Below, piece after piece: positions 24,830 to 34,037 of a stretch of DNA of 64,000 nucleotides. Made by a program: the position numbers and the translations under genes. The notes under the pieces are model-generated. The model was not told where the DNA came from. It did no database searches and saw only the letters and a program-made list of their open reading frames with translations. Each line of letters starts with the position of its first letter. Positions within the stretch are counted from its first letter, which is position 1. The stretch is from Actinosynnema pretiosum (GTDB taxonomy: Bacteria; Actinomycetota; Actinomycetes; Mycobacteriales; Pseudonocardiaceae): positions 47,992 to 111,991 of the forward strand of contig NZ_JAMTCF010000025.1 of assembly GCF_024171695.1 (NCBI RefSeq), read 5' to 3'.

Positions 24830-25951
24830 TCACGTCCGCTCGGCGCGCTCCAGCAACCTCCGGACCCGCCGGGCGGCCTCCTCGTCCTGCTCGCCCAGCA
24901 GTCCCAGCGCGTCCCGGTACCGCTGCACCGCCTTGTCCCCGGAACCCATGCGCCACAACGCGTTCCCCAGCTCCTCCAGCACCCCGGCCCGCTCCCCCGC
25001 GCCCACGCCGGGCAGGTCCGAGAGCACCCGCGCCGCCCGTTCCAGCTGCGCCGCGGCGGCTTCCGGGCGGGCCGCCGCGAGCAGCACCACGCCGGTGGCC
25101 GCGCGGACCCGCGCGCCGCCGCGCTCGTCGAGCAGCTCGCGGTAGTGGAACTCCAGGTCCCGGTAGCAGTCCAGCGCCAGGTGCAGCCTGCCCCAGCGCC
25201 GGTACACCTCGGCCCGCCGCCACAGCACGTCCGCGATGCCGTCCGGGTCGCCGAGCCGCCGCCGGGCGCGCAGCTCGCGCACCCCGTGCTCCTCGGCGGT
25301 GACGAAGTCGCCGTGGTCGGCGAACCACACCGCGCTCAGCCGCAGCAGCCCGGCCAGCGCCTCGGGCCGCCGGGACTCGATCGCCGCCTCGGTGCCCCAG
25401 TGCGCCAGCTCCTCCGCCCACTTGGGGTCGGCCTCCACCGAGGCCGCGACCCAGGTGCGCGCGGCCAGCGCCGCCGCCAGGGTGTGCCAGCCCGCCTTCA
25501 CCGCCGCGCGCACCGCGCCCAGCAGCAGCCACCGTCGCCGCACCGGCCAGGCCGCCGCCTCCGCCGCGTCGGCGAACTCGGCCTCGGGCAGGGCGAGCGT
25601 GCCGCACTCGTGGTCGAACCCGGCCACGTCCGGCACGACCTTCGCCAGGGTGCGCAGCAGGTCCTCGCCGACCCGCCTGGCCACCAGCAGCGCCGCGTCG
25701 TCCCACTCGTCCGGCGGGACCGGCTCGGGGTGCAGCCGGAACCGGTCGCCGCCGACCCTGGACAGCCGGGCCGGGCCGTCGCACAGCGGCAGGTCCAGCA
25801 CGGCGCTGAGCTCCTCGCCCGCGCGGCGCAGGTCGAGGCCCGCTCCGACCGCGAGCACCCGCATCGGCAGTTCGGGGACGTCGAGCACCAGGAAGGTGTT
25901 CAGCAGGTCGGCACGCCACGGGCGGCTGTCCCACACCCCGTACACCGGCAC
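24830..25951 (-). CDS. Tetratricopeptide-repeat-like protein
   Basis: About 373 residues, largely alpha-helical. The second half has TPR-type helix pairs, such as IADVLWRRAEVYRRWGRLHLAL and GVLEELGNALWRMGSGDKAVQ, each with small residues at the packing positions. The N-terminal 120 residues are a mixed region without a known motif. There is no signal peptide or transmembrane segment. The GTG at 25951 follows GGAGGA closely; a GTG at 25945 is equally possible. The protein resembles the TPR half of SARP/NB-ARC regulators but has no DNA-binding or NTPase part. Partners are unknown. Confidence 0.6.
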   Translation of the reverse strand: MPVYGVWDSRPWRADLLNTFLVLDVPELPMRVLAVGAGLDLRRAGEELSAVLDLPLCDGPARLSRVGGDRFRLHPEPVPPDEWDDAALLVARRVGEDLLRTLAKVVPDVAGFDHECGTLALPEAEFADAAEAAAWPVRRRWLLLGAVRAAVKAGWHTLAAALAARTWVAASVEADPKWAEELAHWGTEAAIESRRPEALAGLLRLSAVWFADHGDFVTAEEHGVRELRARRRLGDPDGIADVLWRRAEVYRRWGRLHLALDCYRDLEFHYRELLDERGGARVRAATGVVLLAAARPEAAAAQLERAARVLSDLPGVGAGERAGVLEELGNALWRMGSGDKAVQRYRDALGLLGEQDEEAARRVRRLLERAERT

Positions 25952-26097
25952 GACTCCTCCCACCGCGCTGCTACCGCTCGGCCTCGATCATCCGAGGCCG
26001 GGGCGAGGGCTGCATGACGAGCCACCGGTTCGCACCAGCGAACGCCACCCGAATCGACCACAGCCCTCACCCCCCTGGGACTCCGCGTGCCCGGTGA

Positions 26098-29000
26098 TCA
26101 CCCGAGGGTGGCCGCGAACACCTCGACCCTGGGATCGGCAGGCAGCACGACCGACTGAACCACCTTCGCCGGATCGAGCGCCACGCGGTGGCCGAACAAC
26201 CGCACCGGCGGCGAGTCCACCCCGACACCGGCCTTGATCCGGTGCGGCATCTCCAGCACGGCGGCGCTGCCCGAACCGGCCCAGTCGGCCACGACCACCG
26301 GCGCGGACGCGCTGGTCCCGTCGGTGTAGCGAACGGTCACGGCCGTGCCGACCGGACCGTTGTGCGAGGCGCCGACCAGGTTGAGCGCCGGGTACCTCCC
26401 CTCGGGCAGCAGCAGCGCCTGCCCGCGCGCCTCCACGAAGTTGGGCGCGGTCCCGGAGGTGTCGGGGGCGGTGTAGGTGACGTCGCCCCAGGTGACCTGG
26501 CCGCTGGGCAGCAGGGCCGCGTCGTAGCTCCAGCCGCCGCCGTCGAAGTCGCCCTCACCGGGGGCGGCGACCGTGGCCGCGCCGTCGTGGTTGAGCGCGG
26601 CGGACAGGTCGACCGCGCACCACCCGTCACCGCTCGCCGCGCACGCCACCGCTTCCCGGATCTCCACAGCGACCTTCGCCGTGGTGGCGCCGGGCCCGCG
26701 CGCGGTCACCGAGACCTCGTACGTGCCCGGCGGGGTGTTCGCCGGGATGCTCACCGGGACCTCGACCTCGCGCTGCGCGGGCAGCGTGAACGACGGGATC
26801 ACCAAGGGGCGCAGCGGAACCCGCCAGCCATCGGGCGCGGACGCGGTGAACGAGACCGGCAGCACGAGCGGGGACTGGGCGAGCACGTCGAGCGTGAACG
26901 GCACGGTGCGCCGCTCGGCCGAGGTGGGCAGCACGGCGGTCGACGGCCGCAGCGCGGCGTCCAGGTGCGTGCGGGTGTCCGGCAGGCCCCGGCTGATCGA
27001 CGGCGGCCGGGCGTCGGCGGAGGTGCCCCAGGTCGACGGGGACGTGCCGAGCCGGTGCTGGAGCGAGCCGCCGCGCGCCACGTCGTCCCAGGACAGCCAG
27101 GTCTTGCGCACGTCCTTGCCGTTGAGCGCCACCCGCTGCACGTAGCGGTTGGCGTCGCTGGCCCCCGGCGCGGTGATGGCGAGCGAGGTCCCTCCGATGT
27201 GGACGGTCGCGCTGGGGAACTGCGGGCTGGACAGGGCGAAGAAGCTCGCGCCGCTCATCGTCGGGTACAGCCCGAGCGAGGAGAACACGTACCAGGCGGA
27301 CATCGTGCCCAGGTCGTCGTTGCCGGTCATGCCGTCCGGCCCGTCGGTGAACAGGGTCATGGCCGCCCGCACCACGGTCGCGGTCTTCGCGGGCGCGCCC
27401 ACCGACAGGTAGGTGTACGGCGCGTGCAGGTCGGGCTCGTTGTTCGGGTTGTAGGTCGGCTTGCCGTAGTAGTCGTACGGCTGGGTGATCCACTCGGTGC
27501 GCGCGGTGCCCTCGGGGTCGGCGAGCAGTTTGTCGTAGGCGAAGAACGCGTCGAGCCTGCGCTCGGTCTCGCGCCGCCCGCCCATCAGGTCGACCAGCCC
27601 GTCCGGGTCCTGCGGCACGAGCCACTGGTACTGGTACGCGCCGCCCTCGTGGAACTGGTGCCCGGCCTCGACCGGGTCGTACGGCGCGAGCCAGGTGCCG
27701 TCCTGGGTGCGCGGCCGGAAGTGCTTCGTGCCGGAGTCCCAGAGGTTGCGGTACCACTTGCCGCGCGCGGCGAAGGTGCGCGCGTCCTCCTTCTGCCCCA
27801 GGCCTTCCGCCATCAGGGCGAGCGCGGCGTCGGCCGCCGCGTACTCCAGCGTCGCGGAGGCCGGGTGGGCGCAGTCGTTGTCGCCGCCCTTGTGGGGGCA
27901 GTCCACGCCCTTCTCCAGGCCGGACGGCACGTAGCCGCGCTCCAGGTAGTGCTCGACGCCGGAGCGCCCGTTGTACGGCGAGTCGTCCGGCGGCAGGCTG
28001 GTGGCGTTGCGCTTGAGCAGCTCGTACGCCTCGGCCTCGTGCCCCTTCAGCAGCCCGCGCGACCAGGCCTCGACCAGGAACGGGGTGACCGGGTCGCCGG
28101 TCATGATGTTGGTCTCGCTGTTGGCCAGCGCCCACCTCGGCAGCCAGCCGCCGTCGCGCCCGGCCGCGAGGACCGACAGCGCGACGTCCCGCGCCACCTC
28201 GGGTTCGAGGAGTTCGAGGAGCTGGTTCTGCGGGCGGTAGGTGTCCCAGAGGGAGAAGTTCTGGTGCGGGGTGAAGTCCTGCGCCTGCTTCACCTGCCCG
28301 CCGAACGCGGTGTACCGGCCGTCCACGTCCCCGGCCAGGTTCGGGTGCAGCACCGAGTGGTAGAGCGAGGTGTAGAACGCCTTGCGGCGCTCCAGCTCCC
28401 CGCCGCCGATCTCGACGCGGCCCAGCTGCTCCCGCCAGGTCTGCCGCAGCGCGGCGCGGGCGGCGTCGAAGTCGTGGCCGTCGGTCTCGGCGGCCAGGTT
28501 CTTCCGCGCGCCCTCGATCCCGGTGTAGGACAGGCCGACCTTGACCACGACGTCCCGGTCGGCGGTGGTGTCGAACGTGGCGTAGGCCCCGTTGCCGCCG
28601 CTGCCCGACGCCTCCCGCGCGCCGGGCGTGACCGAGCCGCCGCGCCAGGTCCCGAAGGACTGGAACGGCCGGTCGAACGAGGCGGTGAAGTAGACGGTGT
28701 GCTCGTCCAGCCCGGCGCAGAACCGCCCGGCCCGCACCCGCCCCTCCACGGTCCGGTCGTCGACCACCCGCACCTGCGAGTCGAGCACCTGCTGGTTGGC
28801 CTTGCCGGTGTTGAGCAGCACGTTGCCGCTCGCGCCCGCCGGGAACGAGTAGCGCTGCCAGCCGGTGCGCGGGGTGGCGGTCAGCTCGACGCCGATGCCG
28901 TACCGCTGGAGGCCCACGCGGTAGTAGCCGGGTTCGGCCTCCTCGTCGTCGTGGCTGTAGGCCGACCGGTAGGCGTTGTGGTCGGTGCTGGTGACCGCGC

Positions 29001-29325
29001 CGGTGGTGGGCATGATCGGCAGCTCGCCCGCGACGGGGCAGCCGACGCCGGACAGGTGGGTCTGGCTGAAGCCGTGGATGAAGCCCTGCTGGTAGTCGTA
29101 GCCGCCCTGGCCGCCGGTGTCCGGGCTGACCTGGACCATGCCGAACGGGGCGCTCGCGCCGGGGAAGGTGTTGCCGAAGTTCTGGGTGCCGACGAACGGG
29201 TTGACCAGGGTGACGGGGTCCTCCGCCGCGCTCCCGGTCGGCTGCTGGGCCTGGGCTGGGACGGCCGCTCCGAGCACGAGCAGTGCTGCGGCGGCCAGTG
29301 CTGTGCTGCCTCGCGGGAGGGTCAT
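26098..29325 (-). CDS. Secreted GH92 alpha-mannosidase with NEW3-like domain
   Basis: 1075 residues. A Sec signal peptide ends near AQAQQ (about residue 27). The GH92 catalytic core runs from VNPFVGTQNFGNTFPGASAPFGMVQ to about residue 770, with the family motif GNDDLGTMSAWYVFSSLG. GH92 enzymes are calcium-dependent exo-alpha-mannosidases acting on fungal or yeast mannans and N-glycans. A beta-sandwich resembling NPCBM-associated NEW3 follows (around PANTPPGTYEVSVTARG), then a C-terminal beta domain. A perfect palindrome 20 bases upstream of the start is an operator for the neighbouring LacI regulator by sequence identity with sites at that gene. It lies downstream of the GH2 gene on the same strand. 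Confidence 0.92.
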   Translation of the reverse strand: MTLPRGSTALAAAALLVLGAAVPAQAQQPTGSAAEDPVTLVNPFVGTQNFGNTFPGASAPFGMVQVSPDTGGQGGYDYQQGFIHGFSQTHLSGVGCPVAGELPIMPTTGAVTSTDHNAYRSAYSHDDEEAEPGYYRVGLQRYGIGVELTATPRTGWQRYSFPAGASGNVLLNTGKANQQVLDSQVRVVDDRTVEGRVRAGRFCAGLDEHTVYFTASFDRPFQSFGTWRGGSVTPGAREASGSGGNGAYATFDTTADRDVVVKVGLSYTGIEGARKNLAAETDGHDFDAARAALRQTWREQLGRVEIGGGELERRKAFYTSLYHSVLHPNLAGDVDGRYTAFGGQVKQAQDFTPHQNFSLWDTYRPQNQLLELLEPEVARDVALSVLAAGRDGGWLPRWALANSETNIMTGDPVTPFLVEAWSRGLLKGHEAEAYELLKRNATSLPPDDSPYNGRSGVEHYLERGYVPSGLEKGVDCPHKGGDNDCAHPASATLEYAAADAALALMAEGLGQKEDARTFAARGKWYRNLWDSGTKHFRPRTQDGTWLAPYDPVEAGHQFHEGGAYQYQWLVPQDPDGLVDLMGGRRETERRLDAFFAYDKLLADPEGTARTEWITQPYDYYGKPTYNPNNEPDLHAPYTYLSVGAPAKTATVVRAAMTLFTDGPDGMTGNDDLGTMSAWYVFSSLGLYPTMSGASFFALSSPQFPSATVHIGGTSLAITAPGASDANRYVQRVALNGKDVRKTWLSWDDVARGGSLQHRLGTSPSTWGTSADARPPSISRGLPDTRTHLDAALRPSTAVLPTSAERRTVPFTLDVLAQSPLVLPVSFTASAPDGWRVPLRPLVIPSFTLPAQREVEVPVSIPANTPPGTYEVSVTARGPGATTAKVAVEIREAVACAASGDGWCAVDLSAALNHDGAATVAAPGEGDFDGGGWSYDAALLPSGQVTWGDVTYTAPDTSGTAPNFVEARGQALLLPEGRYPALNLVGASHNGPVGTAVTVRYTDGTSASAPVVVADWAGSGSAAVLEMPHRIKAGVGVDSPPVRLFGHRVALDPAKVVQSVVLPADPRVEVFAATLG

Positions 29326-29344
29326 CGTCGACGGCCTCTCTGTG

Positions 29345-29358
29345 TGACAACGTTGTCA
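29345..29358. promoter_or_regulatory. LacI-type operator upstream of the GH92 gene
   Basis: TGACAACGTTGTCA is a perfect 14-base palindrome. It shares the core ACAACGTTGT with the site at 32474-32483 beside the LacI gene. It lies 19 bases before the GH92 start codon, where binding would block transcription or elongation. Confidence 0.75.
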
Positions 29359-29496
29359 AGCAACAGGGTCGAACAGGCGGTTCGGTTCCCGGACCGCTTC
29401 CTGAGGGTGGCGCACCACCTCATGGCCGTCCAGAGCACCGAAGTGGGATGCGGGGCGCGGCACCCGAACGGTCCCGCGCCCCGCCGCCCCACCGGG

Positions 29497-32334
29497 TCAG
29501 GGCGTCCAGGGGGAGTCGAAGCTCCAGCTCACGTCCTGGGCGTACGAGACCGGGTTGTCGTACGCGTGGGCCCCGCCGTCGCTGGCCGCCCACACCTCCG
29601 CGTTGTAGTGCCGGACGTTCGCGCCCAGCTCGTTCACCGAGGCCAGCCGCGTGCCGCCTGCGCCGGGCTGGGCGCAGAACGTGGCGTCCCTGCGGAAGAG
29701 GTCGGTGTTCGGGTTGGTGTCCAGGCGCAGCCGGTACGAGGCGTGCCGCAGGAACCGGCCGGGCAGGTTCCGCGACTCGAACGAGTAGCAGGACGGGTCG
29801 GCCAGCCCGCGCCGCACCACGAACGTCGCGTCACCCTTGGTGGTCGCGTCGCTCGCGGAGCCGACCACGTCGGTGCGGGCCAGGCTGTCCCGGTGCCGCA
29901 GGAACCGGTCGGTGAAGCCGGGCGTGGTCACCCGCAGCGAGCGGGCCTGGTCGACGGGCAGGTCGACCCCGCTGCGCCACAGCGGGATCGTGACGTTCCA
30001 GGCGGTGTCCTGGGTGAAGCTCGCCGCGCCGTCCCACGGGTTCGGGCCGCCGCTGCGGGCCACGTACACGCCCTCGTTGTAGTGCCGCAGGAAGTGGCCG
30101 GGCAGGTTCTTGGACTCGAACGCCGTCGCGCCCCAGCCGTCGCGGGCGCAGAACGTCGCGTCCCCGGCGAACAGCGCGCTGCCGTCGTTGGCGTCCAACC
30201 GCACCCGCGACGAGGCGTGCCGCAGGTAGCTGCCGGGGAAGTTCCGCGACTCCAACGAGTAGCAGGCCGGGTCGGCGAGCCCTGGGCGCAGCCGGTAGGT
30301 GGCGTCCTTGGTCGCGCCCTCGCCGCTGCCGGGGGTGAGCACGTCGGTGCGGGCGAGGGAGTTCTGGTGCCGCAGGAAGCGGGTGGTGAAGCCGGGGGTG
30401 GCTACCTTGAGCGAGACCAGCTCGTCCCGCCCGACCTCGGTCCCCTTGGCGCGCGCCAGGACCCGTTGGTTGACCGCCCGCACCTGCGCCGCGTTCATCT
30501 TCAGCACCTGGCGGTCGTAGGTGTAGAAGCCGTTGACCTCGTTCTCCACGTCGTACGGCTCGGTGTACACCGAGGCCGACAGCCCGCGCGTCTGCACGAA
30601 CCGCCCGACCTCCTCGGTGATCGTCACGTACCGGCTGGTCAGCGAGTTCTCGTCGGGGAACAGGTCGCCGTACGCGAAGCCCTGGCCCGGCTGGTACTCG
30701 TGCCCGGTGATCCGCCGCCCGAGCCCGCCGTACTCGCCGAGCACCGCGATCCGCCCGTCGGGCTGCCGGGTGCCCGACGACATCTGGTAGGCGTGGTCGT
30801 CGATCACGTCGCCGTTGCCGGGATCGGGGTCGGAGACGCAGCAGTTGGACCCGGAGTTGTGGTTGATCAGACGGGTGTTGTCCAGCGACCGCACCAGGTC
30901 CGTGATCCGCCCGGCGTCGTACTCGCCCCAGCCCTCGTTGAACGGCACCCACTGCACGATCGACGTGATCCCCTTGAGGTGGTCGATCATGCGGCGCAGC
31001 TCGGACTCGTAGTTGGCGTGGCTGTTCGGGGCCTCGTCCACCGAGTCGACCGACGGCATGTCCTGCCACACCATCAGCCCGAGCCTGTCCGCCCAGTAGT
31101 ACCAGCGGGCCGGTTCCACCTTGATGTGCTTGCGGACCATGTTGAAGCCCAACGCCTTCTGCTGCTCCAGGTCCGAGCGCAGCGCCGCGTCGGTGGGCGC
31201 GGTGTAGACGCCATCCGGCCAGTAGCCCTGGTCCAAGGTGCCGAGCTGGAACACGAAGTCCCCGTTCAGCAGCGGCCTGGTGACCCCGCCGATGACGGCC
31301 TTGCCGAGCGAGCGCATCCCGAAGTACCCGGTGACCGCGTCACCACCGGCCATCGTGACGCGCAGGTCGTACAGGAACGGGTCGTCCGGCGACCACAGGC
31401 GCGCGTTCGGCACCGGCACCCGCAGGTGCTGCCCGACCGTCCCGGACGCCGTGCCGACGACCTGCCCGCCGCTGAGCACCTGGGCCTGCACCTGCTGGCC
31501 CGCGCTGCCCCGCACGACCAGGTCCAGCACCCCGGCGGGCACGTCCGGCGTGGTGTCCAGGCGGGTGATGTGGTTGGTGGCCACGGGTTCGAGCCACACG
31601 GTCTGCCAGATCCCGGACGCGGGCGTGTACCAGATGCCGCTCGGGTTCCGCCGCTGCTTGCCGATCGGGTAGCGCTGGCCGTCGACGGGCGAGTTGACCC
31701 CGACCACGATCTCGTTGCCGCCGCTGCGGAGCGCGCCGGTGACGTCGAACGAGAACGGGTCGAACCCGCCGGTGTGCGTGCCGACCTGCGTCCCGTTGAC
31801 CCAGACCCGGCTCTCCCAGGTGACGGCGCCGAAGTTGAGCTTGACCCGCCGCCCGTCCCAGCCCGCCGGGACGGTGAAGGTCCGCCGGTAGAACATGCTG
31901 TCCTCGTGCCGCTTGATGCCGGACAGCGCCGACTCGATCGCGTAGGGCACCAGGACGCCCTCGGCGAGCGGTCGGCCGATCGGCGGGTCGTTCAGGTTCG
32001 CGGCGCCCGCGAACTCCCACACCCCGTTGAGGTTCTGCCAGTCCGGCCGGACCAGCTGCGGGCGCGGGTACTCGGGCAGGGCGTTGGTCGGCGAGACCTG
32101 GCTCGTCCACGGCGTGGTCAGCGGCGCGGGCTTGGGCTGCCACACCGCGTCGGCGGACGGGCCGGGCGCGGCGTCGGGCTGGGCGGTGTCGGCGGGCCGC
32201 GCCACGTCGGCCGGTCGCGCGGCGTCGGCGGGCTGCGCCGGGACGGCCGGTTGGGCGAGCGCCGGGACCGCCGCGCCGACGACGAGCAGGGCCGCCAGCG
32301 GGGCTAAGAGGGCGCGGGACAGGGATCTGCGCAT
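29497..32334 (-). CDS. Secreted GH2-family glycosidase with two AbfB domains
   Basis: 945 residues. A signal peptide is followed by an Ala/Pro linker with repeated ARPAD units. The GH2 sugar-binding domain begins near NLNGVWEFAG, followed by the immunoglobulin-like and TIM-barrel domains. The acid/base Glu467 is in FNEGWGEY and the likely nucleophile Glu534 in LGEYGGLG. The C-terminal 300 residues contain two AbfB (CBM42-type) beta-trefoil domains, recognisable by repeated GFTxRFLRHxxSLARTDV and SRNxPGxxLRH motifs. AbfB binds arabinofuranose side chains. This suggests an enzyme acting on arabinose-decorated polymer, although the exact linkage cannot be predicted. It is divergent from the LacI gene that probably controls it. 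Confidence 0.88.
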   Translation of the reverse strand: MRRSLSRALLAPLAALLVVGAAVPALAQPAVPAQPADAARPADVARPADTAQPDAAPGPSADAVWQPKPAPLTTPWTSQVSPTNALPEYPRPQLVRPDWQNLNGVWEFAGAANLNDPPIGRPLAEGVLVPYAIESALSGIKRHEDSMFYRRTFTVPAGWDGRRVKLNFGAVTWESRVWVNGTQVGTHTGGFDPFSFDVTGALRSGGNEIVVGVNSPVDGQRYPIGKQRRNPSGIWYTPASGIWQTVWLEPVATNHITRLDTTPDVPAGVLDLVVRGSAGQQVQAQVLSGGQVVGTASGTVGQHLRVPVPNARLWSPDDPFLYDLRVTMAGGDAVTGYFGMRSLGKAVIGGVTRPLLNGDFVFQLGTLDQGYWPDGVYTAPTDAALRSDLEQQKALGFNMVRKHIKVEPARWYYWADRLGLMVWQDMPSVDSVDEAPNSHANYESELRRMIDHLKGITSIVQWVPFNEGWGEYDAGRITDLVRSLDNTRLINHNSGSNCCVSDPDPGNGDVIDDHAYQMSSGTRQPDGRIAVLGEYGGLGRRITGHEYQPGQGFAYGDLFPDENSLTSRYVTITEEVGRFVQTRGLSASVYTEPYDVENEVNGFYTYDRQVLKMNAAQVRAVNQRVLARAKGTEVGRDELVSLKVATPGFTTRFLRHQNSLARTDVLTPGSGEGATKDATYRLRPGLADPACYSLESRNFPGSYLRHASSRVRLDANDGSALFAGDATFCARDGWGATAFESKNLPGHFLRHYNEGVYVARSGGPNPWDGAASFTQDTAWNVTIPLWRSGVDLPVDQARSLRVTTPGFTDRFLRHRDSLARTDVVGSASDATTKGDATFVVRRGLADPSCYSFESRNLPGRFLRHASYRLRLDTNPNTDLFRRDATFCAQPGAGGTRLASVNELGANVRHYNAEVWAASDGGAHAYDNPVSYAQDVSWSFDSPWTP

Positions 32335-32460
32335 GGGGACGCTCCGGTGGGTCCGGGGGACTCGCTTGCAGGGACCCGCGCACGCGGACGCGCGGGGTGG
32401 ATCTGCCGGGTGGAGGCGCCTGCGGCGGGAGAACGCCCTGGACGGTTGCGCCCCCGCTTT

Positions 32461-32509
32461 TTACATCGTTGGCACAACGTTGTAAACCCTCCGAACCGCC
32501 CGGTAAGAT
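32461..32509. promoter_or_regulatory. LacI operator and divergent promoter between GH2 and LacI genes
   Basis: An 11-base inverted repeat with a 3-base centre spans 32461-32485 (TTACATCGTTG, GCA, CAACGTTGTAA), with one mismatch between arms. Its right half holds the perfect core ACAACGTTGT. TTGTAA (32480-32485), 18 bases, then TAAGAT (32504-32509) forms a plausible promoter for the regulator, with the operator over its -35. This predicts autorepression and control of the GH2 gene. Confidence 0.7.
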
Positions 32510-32548
32510 CACCACCCGATGCCGTCCCACCAGCGACAAGGGGGCCGG

Positions 32549-33562
32549 GTGGCCGCAACCCTCAAGGACGTCGCCACCTTGGCGGGCGTCTCGGTCAAGA
32601 CGGTGTCGAACGTGGTGAACGGCCACAGCTTCGTGAAGCCGGAGAACCGCCGCCGGGTCGAGCAGGCGCTGGCCGCGACCGGCTACCGGCCGAACCTGGG
32701 CGCGCGGAACCTGCGCAGGGGTCGCACCGGGTCGGTGGCGCTGGTGGTGCCGGAGCTGCGCATCCCGTACTTCGGCGAGCTGGCCGGTCAGGTGATCACG
32801 GCGGCGCGCGAGCACGACTGGAACGTGCTGATCGAGCAGACCCAGGGCACGCGGGAGGGCGAGCGCGCCGCGCTGGCCGCGCTGGGCCCGCACCTGGTGG
32901 ACGGGGCGCTGGTGAGCCCGGAGGCGCTGACGGCGGCCGACTTCGGCGAGCCCGCCGTTCCGGTGGTGCTGCTGGGCGAGCACTCGGTGCGCGCGGACCT
33001 GGACCGGGTGGGCATCGACAACGTCGAGGCGGCCCGCGCGGCGGTGGCGCACCTGGTGGCGGTGGGCCGGACCAGGATCGCCGCGATCGGCGCGCACCCC
33101 ACGCGCGGCACGGCGGCGCAGCGGTTGACCGGCTACCGGGAGGCGCTGGCGGCGGCCGGGCTGCCCGCGCGGGACGAGCTGGTGGCGCGGGTGCGGAACT
33201 ACCACCGGGGTGACGGCGCGCGGGCGATGGCGGCCCTGCTGGCGCTGCCCCGGCCGCCGGACGCGGTGTTCTGCTTCAACGACCTGCTGGCGACCGGCGC
33301 GCTGCGGGCGGCGGCCGAGCGCGGCGCGCGGGTGCCGCAGGACGTGGCGGTGGTCGGCTTCGACAACACCGAGGAGAGCGCGTACAGCCTGCCGTCGCTG
33401 ACCACGGTCGCCCCGGACAAGGCGGCGATCGCGCGGGAGGCGGTGGACCTGCTGCACCGGCGGGCGGCGGGCGAGGCGGGCGGGCCGCGCGAGGTCGGCG
33501 TGCCGTTCGCCCTGCGGGTGCGGGAGAGCAGCGGGGACGGGCGGCCCGCGCACGCCCGGTAA
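32549..33562 (+). CDS. LacI-family regulator of the GH2/GH92 genes
   Basis: About 337 residues. The GTG at 32549 has AAGGGGG at a good distance; an ATG at 32519 lies almost at the predicted transcript start and is less likely. The N-terminal helix-turn-helix with hinge (TLKDVATLAGVSVKTVSNVVNGH) is classic LacI. The rest is a periplasmic-binding-protein-like ligand domain, with a C-terminal VAVVGFDNTEESAYSLPSLTTV signature. Palindromes containing CAACGTTG occur in its own promoter and before GH92, and nowhere else that I noticed in the window, which makes it the probable cognate repressor. The inducer is presumably an oligosaccharide from the substrate. Confidence 0.9.
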   Translation: MAATLKDVATLAGVSVKTVSNVVNGHSFVKPENRRRVEQALAATGYRPNLGARNLRRGRTGSVALVVPELRIPYFGELAGQVITAAREHDWNVLIEQTQGTREGERAALAALGPHLVDGALVSPEALTAADFGEPAVPVVLLGEHSVRADLDRVGIDNVEAARAAVAHLVAVGRTRIAAIGAHPTRGTAAQRLTGYREALAAAGLPARDELVARVRNYHRGDGARAMAALLALPRPPDAVFCFNDLLATGALRAAAERGARVPQDVAVVGFDNTEESAYSLPSLTTVAPDKAAIAREAVDLLHRRAAGEAGGPREVGVPFALRVRESSGDGRPAHAR

Positions 33563-33652
33563 CCGGTTGACCGGATGCGCCCGCGCTCACCCGCTGTGCG
33601 AGGATCGAGCCGAGGCCCGAACCGTTCGGACGGCCAACGCCGAGGGAGCGTC

Positions 33653-33982
33653 ATGATCTTCATCACCGCCAAGTTCCTGGTCAAGCCCGAGCACGCCGAC
33701 AACTGGCCGGAGATCAGCCGGGCGTTCACCGAGGCGACCCGCGCCGAGGCCGGGTGCCTCTGGTACGACTGGTCCCGCAGCTTGGACGTGCCGAACGAGT
33801 ACGTGCTGGTCGAGGCGTTCGAGGACGACGACGCGGCCGTCGTGCACGTGAACTCGGCGCACTTCAAGAACGCCCAGGAGGAGCTGCCGCCCTACCTGGT
33901 GGAGACCCCGAGGATCATCAACACCAAGGTCCCGCAGAACACCTGGCACGAGCTGGGCGAGCTGGCCGTCAAGAACGGCTGA
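33653..33982 (+). CDS. Antibiotic biosynthesis monooxygenase (ABM/YgiN-like) domain protein
   Basis: 109 residues, a single ABM ferredoxin-like domain (about residues 3-95). It has the opening FITAKFLVKPEHADNWPEIS, a central GCLWYDWSRS and a VLVEAFEDDDAAVVHVNSAHF segment. These small dimeric proteins act as quinol-type monooxygenases or heme-degrading enzymes, or have lost enzymatic activity. The ATG has GAGGGAG six bases upstream. The gene follows the LacI gene by 90 bases and ends in a strong hairpin. A role in sugar use is not apparent. Confidence 0.85.
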   Translation: MIFITAKFLVKPEHADNWPEISRAFTEATRAEAGCLWYDWSRSLDVPNEYVLVEAFEDDDAAVVHVNSAHFKNAQEELPPYLVETPRIINTKVPQNTWHELGELAVKNG

Positions 33983-33992
33983 CCACGCGCGA

Positions 33993-34020
33993 GGGCCCCG
34001 GCGATCGCGCGCCGGGGCCC
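33993..34020. terminator. Strong hairpin between convergent genes
   Basis: An 11-base perfect stem, GGGCCCCGGCG (33993-34003) with CGCCGGGGCCC (34010-34020), with a six-base loop. It separates the ABM gene from the convergent beta-helix gene. Confidence 0.75.
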
Positions 34021-34037
34021 CCACCGTCCACTGAGGA

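Noticed and set aside
26188..32307. A 2039-codon open frame on the plus strand
   Set aside because: It lies antisense to the GH92 and GH2 genes and is an open frame caused by high GC third positions. The translated sequence is low complexity with no domains.
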